Source: Robertkochia marina | GTDB lineage: Bacteria > Bacteroidota > Bacteroidia > Flavobacteriales > Flavobacteriaceae | NCBI RefSeq assembly: GCF_004799345.1 | Contig: NZ_SSMC01000002.1 | Location: 186,001 to 250,000 of the forward strand | Direction of reading: 5' to 3' | DNA length: 64,000 bases | Shown: positions 35,301-43,700 of the stretch, piece by piece | Layout of the letters: each line of letters opens with the position of its first letter | How positions within the stretch are numbered: position 1 is the stretch's first letter | The notes under the pieces: model-generated | Databases searched by the model: none | Seen by the model: the letters and a program-made list of their open reading frames with translations, nothing else | What the model was told of the DNA's origin: nothing | Made by a program: the position numbers and the translations under genes

Positions 35301-35538
35301 AGATAAAACCAATACGATTCAGTTAAGTATGGATATCCTGAACTTCGGAAACCTGCTCAATTCTGACTGGGGTGTTGTTCAGATACCGAACAATGTTCAA
35401 CCTGTATCAGTTAATTTCAACGATCAGAATGAACCGGTATATTCTTTTAACCCATCGCTTACAAATACATTTAGTCCGCTTTCTGACGTTATTTCAAGAT
35501 GGCAGGCACAGATTGGTTTGAGATACATCTTTAACTAA
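32350..35538 (+). CDS. Oar-like TonB-dependent outer-membrane receptor with CarboxypepD-regulatory N-domain
   Basis: The 1062-residue protein has a signal peptide ([20 protein letters not shown]). Residues of about 22-110 are a CarboxypepD_reg-like sandwich ([37 protein letters not shown]). The plug follows with [39 protein letters not shown] and [34 protein letters not shown], typical of Oar/TonB-dependent peptide or protein receptors. The barrel runs to the C-terminus ([15 protein letters not shown]). There is no SusD-like gene beside it, which argues against a polysaccharide utilisation locus. The strong promoter and good codon use suggest high expression. The ligand is unknown. Confidence 0.88.
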   Translation: [1062 protein letters not shown]

Positions 35539-35559
35539 TCAGATATGATTTCATTGAGG

Positions 35560-35584
35560 AAGGCTATGCATTATGCATGGCCTT
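35560..35584 (+). terminator. intrinsic terminator of the Oar-like receptor gene
   Basis: AAGGCTATGC and GCATGGCCTT form a 10-bp stem with one T-G pair around ATTAT, followed by a T-rich tail. The tail also contains TATTTTTG at 35588-35595, a possible -7 box for the next gene. Confidence 0.7.
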
Positions 35585-35602
35585 TCTTATTTTTGCACAC
35601 CT

Positions 35603-36073
35603 ATGAAATACAGAAGGCTAACAAAAGAACAGTTTGAAGAGTTGCACAAGGAATTCATTAATTTTCTGGCAACACAATCTATTACTGCTGAAGAGTGGAA
35701 GGATATCAAAGAGAATAAACCTGAGGTGGCTGAGGAAGAACTCGACCTGTTCAGTGACCTGATCTGGGAAGGGGTACTTGATAAGGTGAGGTTTATAGAA
35801 AATATCGGGCCTACCCAAATGCATTTGTTCGCTGCTGAAGAAAAGGAGATGAAACTGATCGCTATTCGGGTAAACAGCCCTTCAGTAGATCTCACTACCG
35901 CGGAAGGTTTTGCCTGGTTTAAGCAAAACTTCATGGGAGATCAGGTTGAGGTCATGACCGCTGCTAAGAAATACGGGGACGAACCCAACCGTGATAAGTT
36001 TGAACTGATCGAAAAAGGCGGGGTGATTACCAAAGGCGAATTGTATACATGGTTTGAAGAAATATTACCCTAA
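35603..36073 (+). CDS. conserved hypothetical protein (DUF6495-like)
   Basis: The 156-residue soluble protein is assigned from ATG 35603 (MKYRRLTKEQFEELHKEF). It is rich in acidic residues with helices such as EFINFLATQSITAEEWKDIKENKPEVAEEELDLFSDLIWEGVLDKV, and a strand region TQMHLFAAEEKEMKLIAIRVNSPSVDLTTAEG. I recognise the N-terminal pattern as that of a conserved flavobacterial family usually found upstream of hisS, but no function is known. It has no signal peptide or membrane segment. hisS starts 44 bp downstream. Confidence 0.65.
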   Translation: MKYRRLTKEQFEELHKEFINFLATQSITAEEWKDIKENKPEVAEEELDLFSDLIWEGVLDKVRFIENIGPTQMHLFAAEEKEMKLIAIRVNSPSVDLTTAEGFAWFKQNFMGDQVEVMTAAKKYGDEPNRDKFELIEKGGVITKGELYTWFEEILP

Positions 36074-36117
36074 ACAGATTGTAAAGCGCATCATTAATCT
36101 AAATCAACCGAGATAAC

Positions 36118-37485
36118 ATGGCAAAAAAACCGGGCATTCCTAAAGGTACCAGAGATTTTACCCCTCAGGAGGTGAATAAAAGAAATTACATCATGGAGAC
36201 CATTAAGCAGCAGTTTCAGCTTTATGGATTTCAACCAATTGAGACTCCGAGTTTCGAAAACTCTGAAACCCTGATGGGGAAATATGGTGATGAGGGAGAC
36301 CGGTTGATCTTTAAGATCCTCAATTCAGGTGATTACTTACGAAAGGCCTCAGAAGAGCATTTGCGATCAAAAGACAGCAATGCACTGGTTTCTCAAATCT
36401 CTGAAAAAGCGCTGAGATATGATCTTACCGTTCCTTTTGCCCGTTACGTGGTCATGCATCAAAATGAGATCGATCTGCCCTTTAAGCGCTACCAGATCCA
36501 ACCTGTTTGGCGTGCCGACAGACCCCAGAAAGGTCGATTCAGAGAGTTCTACCAATGTGATGCCGATGTAGTGGGTTCAGATTCTCTTTGGCAGGAGGTA
36601 GAGTTTGTTCAGCTGTATGACGCTGTTTTCAATGATCTCCAATTAAATGGGGTAACCATTAAGATCAATAACCGAAAAGTGCTGGCAGGACTTGCCGAGA
36701 TCATCGGGGCAGCCGATAAGCTCATAGACTTTACCGTGGCATTAGACAAGTTGGATAAGATAGGTGAAGAAGGGGTAAAGAATGAAATGCTGCAAAACGG
36801 CATTTCTGAAGCCGCCATAGAAAAGATACAGCCATTGTTCTCTTTTGAAGGGTCTAACCAGGAGCGTCTGGAGCGGTTAGCCGTTATGCTGAAGGACTCT
36901 GAAACCGGATTACAGGGTGTAGAAGAATTAAAGTTTATCGTTGAAAAGGTTGAAAAGCTGGGTACCAAAGCGGCAAGAATTGCCATCGATGTTACCCTGG
37001 CCAGGGGACTGAACTATTACACCGGTGCTATCTTTGAGGTGGCAGCTCCTAAAGGAGTAGCCATGGGTTCGATAGGCGGAGGGGGTCGTTATGACGACCT
37101 TACCGGCATCTTTGGACTCAAAGGTGTAAGTGGAGTAGGTATTTCTTTTGGTTTAGACCGCATTTACCTGGTACTGGAAGAGCTGGGATTGTTTCCGGAG
37201 TCTGTTGTAGAACAGACAAAGGTTTTGATCTTGAATTTTGGAGAATCAGAAGCCTTTTACGGTATGCAGCTCCTTCAAGATTTAAGGTCTGCAGGTGTAA
37301 AGGCCGAATTATATCCTGATGCAGCCAAAATGAAAAAGCAGATGAATTATGCCAATAAGCGTGATGTACCGTTTGTGGTATTGGCCGGAACCCAGGAAAT
37401 GAATGATGGCACCTACACGCTTAAAAATATGCGAAACGGTGAGCAGGAAACCCTTTCCTTAGAGGGCATCTTAGAAAAGATGTAA
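36118..37485 (+). CDS. hisS: histidyl-tRNA synthetase
   Basis: The 455-residue class II synthetase starts [22 protein letters not shown]. Motif 2 is [30 protein letters not shown], the histidine-specific loops are [12 protein letters not shown] and [15 protein letters not shown], and motif 3 is [17 protein letters not shown] with [17 protein letters not shown]. The C-terminal anticodon-binding domain covers about residues 360-455. Confidence 0.97.
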   Translation: MAKKPGIPKGTRDFTPQEVNKRNYIMETIKQQFQLYGFQPIETPSFENSETLMGKYGDEGDRLIFKILNSGDYLRKASEEHLRSKDSNALVSQISEKALRYDLTVPFARYVVMHQNEIDLPFKRYQIQPVWRADRPQKGRFREFYQCDADVVGSDSLWQEVEFVQLYDAVFNDLQLNGVTIKINNRKVLAGLAEIIGAADKLIDFTVALDKLDKIGEEGVKNEMLQNGISEAAIEKIQPLFSFEGSNQERLERLAVMLKDSETGLQGVEELKFIVEKVEKLGTKAARIAIDVTLARGLNYYTGAIFEVAAPKGVAMGSIGGGGRYDDLTGIFGLKGVSGVGISFGLDRIYLVLEELGLFPESVVEQTKVLILNFGESEAFYGMQLLQDLRSAGVKAELYPDAAKMKKQMNYANKRDVPFVVLAGTQEMNDGTYTLKNMRNGEQETLSLEGILEKM

Positions 37486-37507
37486 ATTCTTAAAACTCTT
37501 ATATATC

Positions 37508-37535
37508 AACCTCCCTTTTGGGAGGTTTTTTTTTA
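37508..37535 (+). terminator. intrinsic terminator of hisS
   Basis: AACCTCCC and GGGAGGTT pair around TTTT, followed by a run of T to 37535. The rest of the gap to 37777 holds a repeated TTATCGATA motif, listed separately. Confidence 0.9.
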
Positions 37536-37664
37536 CAGCTGAATCGTAATGTGTACAATACCTGTATGATTTGTCAGAAAAACTACTTACGCATTTAACT
37601 AATTGAATTACAGTACTTTGAGGAATATCTTCAGCTTTGGTTATTAAACGATAATACACTGAAT

Positions 37665-37696
37665 TTATCGATAAGAAAGGCAGATGATTATCGATA
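37665..37696. repeat. two TTATCGATA copies upstream of the giant protein gene
   Basis: TTATCGATA occurs at 37665-37673 and again at 37688-37696, 23 bp apart start to start, about two helix turns. The core TATCGATA is self-complementary. It lies 80-110 bp ahead of the 37778 start, where an operator could be. Confidence 0.4.
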
Positions 37697-37777
37697 TTGA
37701 GGACCTTTAGGCATGTAACTCCCTCTACCTATTGCCCATGATCGTGCCATGATATCATTCAAATTTGTATTGTTATT

Positions 37778-40700
37778 ATGGCTAAACTATTACCTCGATT
37801 TTCGTGGAGAAAATCATTTTCCAGTTACTCCTTACACGCAATTCTTTTCAGCGTATTTTTATTAATTTCCACAACGGCATTAAGGTCTCAATCGGTCAGT
37901 TTTGGTCAGACCGGGTTACAGGGTGAAAATGTAACCAATCCTACTTCCCTCCAATTCGGTCCGAATGGTAAACTATATGTGGCCCAGCAAGATGGAACTA
38001 TTTGGGAAATGGTTATTGAAAGAGACGAGGCGGCACCTGGTTCGGGAAGCTATACAGTGACTAATCAAAATGCTATAACCATCATCAAGAATGAAACACC
38101 TAATCATAATGATGATGGAACCATAAATTCTGATAATGTAAGACAGATCACGGGAATTATGGTTACCGGTACTGCCGAAAATCCTATCCTTTACGTTACT
38201 TCCTCAGATTACAGAATTGGAGGAGGGCCTGATCTTGGGGATGATCGCAACCTCGATACGAATTCAGGAGTTCTTTCCAGGCTTACATGGGATGGTAGTA
38301 ATTGGGATAAGGTAGACCTGGTTCGTGGTTTACCCAGGTGTGAAGAAAATCATTCTACCAATGGGATAAGTGAATTCGAGAGAAATGGCCGAAACTACCT
38401 ATTGATTCAGCAAGGGGGTAATACAAATATGGGAGCACCATCTAATAATTTTGCAGGTGCTCCGGAAACCTTTCTGTCAGGGGCCCTTCTTATCATTGAT
38501 CTGACGCAATTAGAGGAAATGGAAACAGCTGCAGGAGGCCCTTACCTGGACCCTAGAACAGGAAATACTCCATTTGTGTACGACTTACCAACCTTAAACG
38601 ACCCGGAGCGGATGGATATTACAAATTCCCATCCTTCCTTTCCTTATTCTGCAACGCACCCTTTATACAATGCTACGATCGATCTTGGAGATCCTTTTGG
38701 AGGTAATAATGGCCTTAACCAGGCATTTACAGAGGTTGGTGGTCCTGTGCAAATATTCTCACCCGGGTATCGCAATGCCTATGATGTGGTAATTACACAG
38801 GGAGGGTTAATCTACACCAGTGATAATGGACCCAATGCCACCTGGGGTGGTCCGCCGGTCATCTACGATAATTCGAACACGGTTAAAGGTGATAACAGTA
38901 ACACCACCTATGAGCCCGCTCTGGGCGACTATGTGACCAATCAGTTTAATCTGACCTCCGGAATTACCCATGGAGATCAATTACATTATATCGGTACGAT
39001 TAACGATCCTAATGGTACATATTACGGTGGCCATCCCGCTCCTGTCAGAGCTTTTCCGTCCAGGGCAGGGATCATAAAGTATGTCTACCAGGGTGGTAAT
39101 TGGATAAATGATGGGGCATATAGCCTTTCCGACTTGCTTGACGGGACTTCCGGTTACTTTAAGTCTTCTTTTTCATTGGCTGATTTTCCTGATGATCCAA
39201 GACAAGGTGATTATACTACAAATGAGATATCTAACCCTGATCTGAATATTCTTGATATTGTAGGATCTTCAACCAACGGAATATGTGAATTCACAGCTTC
39301 TAATTTTAACGGAGCAATGCAGGGCGATCTGCTCACTGCTTCCTGGAGTGGAAAGATCAATCGTTATAAGCTTGGGGCAGGGGGCACCACCCTGGTTTCG
39401 AAGAATAATTCTTTTCTAAGTGGTTTTGGGAGTCAGCCTCTCGATCTGATAGCTCAGGGCGATAATGCTATATTTCCGGGAACGATATGGGCGGTAACCT
39501 TCGGGGCTAACAACATAACGATTTTTGAACCTGCTGATTTCGTAAGCTGTTTGCTGCCGGGTGATCCTGATTATGATGCAAGTCTTGATTACGATAATGA
39601 TGGGTATACCAATGAAGACGAGGTGCTAAATGGAACAGATCTGTGCTCAGGTGGAAGTCGGCCTAATGATTTTGACGAAGATGGAGTTTCCGATCTGTTA
39701 GATGATGATGATGACAATGATGGTATTCCTGACATTCAGGATGCCTTTGCCATAGATGCAGCAAACGGTTTGACAACAAACCTTCCTGTGCAATTTCCAT
39801 TCTGGAATAATGATCCCGGAACAGGATTTTTTGGTCTTGGGTTCACAGGTTTGATGCTTGACCCTGATTTCTCTACAGATTACCTTAATCAATATGTAGA
39901 AGAAAACCTTTCTTTTGGCGGAGCTGCCGGAAAGGCTACCGTTGACGTAGTGAGCCCGGGGAGTGCCCTTACCAGTCAGAATGATCAGGATTACGGCTTT
40001 CAGTTTGGTGTTAATGTCGATGAGAATTCAAATCCTTTTACCATTCAGGTGGGTATAGATACTCCTTTTAATGGTACATTACCTGAATCCGGTCAGGAAT
40101 ACGGGGTCTTTATAGGGAATGGTGACCAGGATAATTATCTGAAGTTGGTAATATCTGAAGGTCAAAATGCGAACGATGGTCTTGCCGGATTTAATCTGCT
40201 TTTAGAAGACAACGGAACCATTATTAACACTCAAAAGTTTGACGTGGCGGGTATCCTGGAGGCATCAGATATGATTCTTTACCTCGGGGTAAATCCATCA
40301 CTGGGGGAAGTACAGGCCTACTATTCGATAGACGGAGGTTTATCAATTGAAAGCCTCGGAACAGCGGTTACCTTACCCGGAACATTCCTGAATACTGCCG
40401 ATGCCAAAGGACTGGCCGTTGGATTGATCAGTACCTCAGGACAAGCACCATCCTTTACTGCAACCTGGGATTTTATTAATATAACGGAAGATCAACCTGG
40501 AGTCCTTCAGGCTAATACTACTTCATTAGATTTTGGAACGTTGCAAATTAATAGTGCACAGAATAATCTATCTCTGGACCTGACAAATTTGGGTGGAGCT
40601 ACTGCTCCAAAGATAGCTGTAACCGAACTTAATTTCAGCGGTACTGATGCCTTATTGTTCGATACTAATGCGAGTTTACCCTTGGAAATTGGCCCAGGTG

Positions 40701-43700
40701 AAACCAAGATAATTCCGGTTAATATTTTGCCGGATAGCGAGCCAAGAACGGTGTCTGCTTCTCTTGAGGTGGTCCATTCCGGAACAAACAGTCCCTTAGA
40801 TTTTCCTTTGACAGCAGAGTTTGTAGAGGTTCTCAATACAACTGTGATCAGGGTTAATACAGGTGGAGGGCAGGAAAATTATGAGAGCAAGGTCTTTGAG
40901 GCGGACCAATTTTTTACAGGAGGTAAGGTCTACACAAATAACCAGGCGGATGTACCGACCTTATTTAAATCTGAGCGAAGTGCGTCACCTCCACAATTTG
41001 CATATAATTTTCCCGTTCCTGACGGAGATTATCAGGTCAATCTCTATTTTGCCGAGATCTATTGGGGAGCTACCGGAGGTGGCACCGGCGGAATCGGCAG
41101 CCGTATTTTTGATGTGACCATAGAAGATAACCTGGTACTTGATGATCTGGATATTTTTGCAGAGGTAGGAGCTGAATCGGTACTGGTTAAACCATTTAAT
41201 GTGGTGGTTGCAGATGGTCAGCTTAATATTGCTTTTAACGCCGCTTCCGCAGTAGGAGGAAATGATCAGCCAAAGATTTCAGCCATAGAGATTCTAAGCA
41301 CTCAGAATAAAATTCCGAATCCCCAAATCAGTTCATCTGTGACTTCAGGGCCAGCCCCTTTGTTTGTTGATTTTAATGGTTCGGGTTCTTCAGATGATGA
41401 TGGTATTATAGCTTACAGCTGGGATTTTGGAGATGGATCTGTATCCGAACAAATAAATCCGTCTAATATTTTTACTACACCTGGCCTGTATACTGTTAGC
41501 CTAACGGTAACCGATACCCGGGGAGCAGTGAATACCACCTCAGTGGAGATTGAGGTTACCGATGGCAATAATAATGATTTTTCATTACGTGTTAACGCCG
41601 GGGGCAGCAGTGTTAATTATGCCGGAAAAACCTATTTGAATGACCAATATTTCACGAATGGAACCTCTTTTCAAAATACCAATGCTACTGTTCCCGATTT
41701 GTTTATAACAGAACGTACATCACCTCTTGACTTTCAATATAATTTTCCCGTAGCTAACGGTGATTATTTGGTTAGTCTTTACTTTGCTGAGATATATTGG
41801 GGAGCCCCGGGTGGAAAAGAAGGTGGTGTTGGCAGCAGGGTCTTTGATGTAGAAATGGAAGGCGCTACTATACTGGACGATTTTGATATCTATGCAGAGG
41901 CCGGGGCAGAGGTGCCTATTAATAGGTCATTTGTGGCTACGGTCAATGATGGAATCCTGGACCTGGTTTTCACTTCCGATCCTTCTAAAGGCGGAGTAGA
42001 TCAGCCGAAGGTATCTGCAATAGAAATCATAGGAGTCGATGGCGGGAATTTCCCGGTATTGACCTTGCTTGATATTCCTGACAGGACCAGTGTAGTTGAT
42101 GAGGTTATCGATTTCGGGGTGTCGGCATCAGGGGGAGATCCTTCCGAGAATATTACCTATGCCATTTCAGGTCAGCCCAACGGGGTTGATATTGAGCCAA
42201 CCAACGGACAGATCTTTGGAGTGATCGAATCATCAGCATTACAAGGTGGCCCCCAGGGCAATGGGGTGCACAACGTTACTGTAACGGTAAGTCAACCAAG
42301 TTCGAATACCGTAGAAAAGCAATTTGAATGGATCGTTACCCCTGCCAATAGTTCCTGGACCCTAAAACCCCAGGTAGAGAATTATACAGCCAGGCACGAG
42401 TGCGGCTTTGTGCAGGCGGGGACCAAGTTTTATTTGTTGGGAGGAAGAGAGTCTGCAACAACGATGGAGGTCTATGATTATCAAACTAATATTTGGTCCG
42501 CCCTGCAGACCGTCGCTCCTAAAGATTTTAATCATATCCAACCAGTACTTTATGATGGTCTGATATGGATCGTTGGAGGGTTCCAAACCAATAATTATCC
42601 TAACGAGGTATCTCTGGATCACGTCTGGATATTTAATCCGGCTACTGAAAGCTGGTACCAGGGCCCGGCAATTCCTGAAGGTAGAAAGCGCGGTAGTGCC
42701 GGAACAGTAGTGTACAATAATAAGATCTACCTAATTGGGGGGAACACCCAAGGTCATGATGGTGGATATGTTCCGTATTTTGATGTTTTCGATCCGGCTA
42801 CAGGTAAATGGACCTCTTTACCCGACGCTCCAAGGGCCCGGGATCACTTTCAGGCTGTTGTGATTAACGGGAAGCTGTACGCAGCTGCAGGGAGGTTAAC
42901 CGGTGGAGAAGGAGGTGTGTTCGGTCCCGCTATCCCTGAAGTAGACGTGTATGATTTTGGTTCCGGAACATGGACCACTCTGTCTCAGGAAAAAAATATT
43001 CCCACCCCAAGGGCTTCTGCAGCTTCAGTGGCATATAACGGAAAAGTATATGTAATGGGAGGTGAGGCTGAATCGTCTGCCATTACGCAAGCCTTTAAGA
43101 TTACAGAGATCTATGATCCTATCATCGGATCATGGTCAACGGGCCCCGAAATGAATTTTGGCCGCCATGGAACCCAAGCAATTGTTTCAGGGCAGGGAAT
43201 TCATATTACCGGTGGTTCTCCGAAAAGAGGCGGCGGCAATCAAAAAAACATGGAGTACCTCAATATAGATGCTCCCCAGGGAAATCCCAGCAATGCGAGT
43301 GAATTGCAGGTTACCGAGATCGTGAGCTTTAACCCCGGAGAGACAAAGATTGTTGCATTCAATATTACCGGTGGAAATGTGGGGGTCTGGCTTAATAGTA
43401 TTCAAACCATAGGTGCCAATGCCGGTGAATTTAATGTGGTTAGCTCAGATGTGAGTAATCGGTTGCTTTCTTCAGGTAACACCTACACAATTACGGTAAA
43501 GCATACAGGTAGCCTGGATGAGGTGGTAGTTCCTTTGGAGATTTCCTTTAATGATGGAGAGTCTGCAATAATTAACCTGGTCATAGGCAATCCGCCTATT
43601 GGAGATGCGGTCACCTCCTTTTCCCTGGTTAATGCAGATACAAATAATGACCTGTTTACCATTAATGATGGTGACCTCATTGATGTTAATCAAATAGTCG

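Noticed and set aside
32350-35538. SusC-type receptor of a polysaccharide utilisation locus
   Set aside because: There is no SusD-like gene next to it, and the plug sequence resembles Oar-like receptors.
37501-37777. Possible small RNA between hisS and the giant gene
   Set aside because: Apart from the hisS terminator and the TTATCGATA pair no promoter-terminator combination was found.
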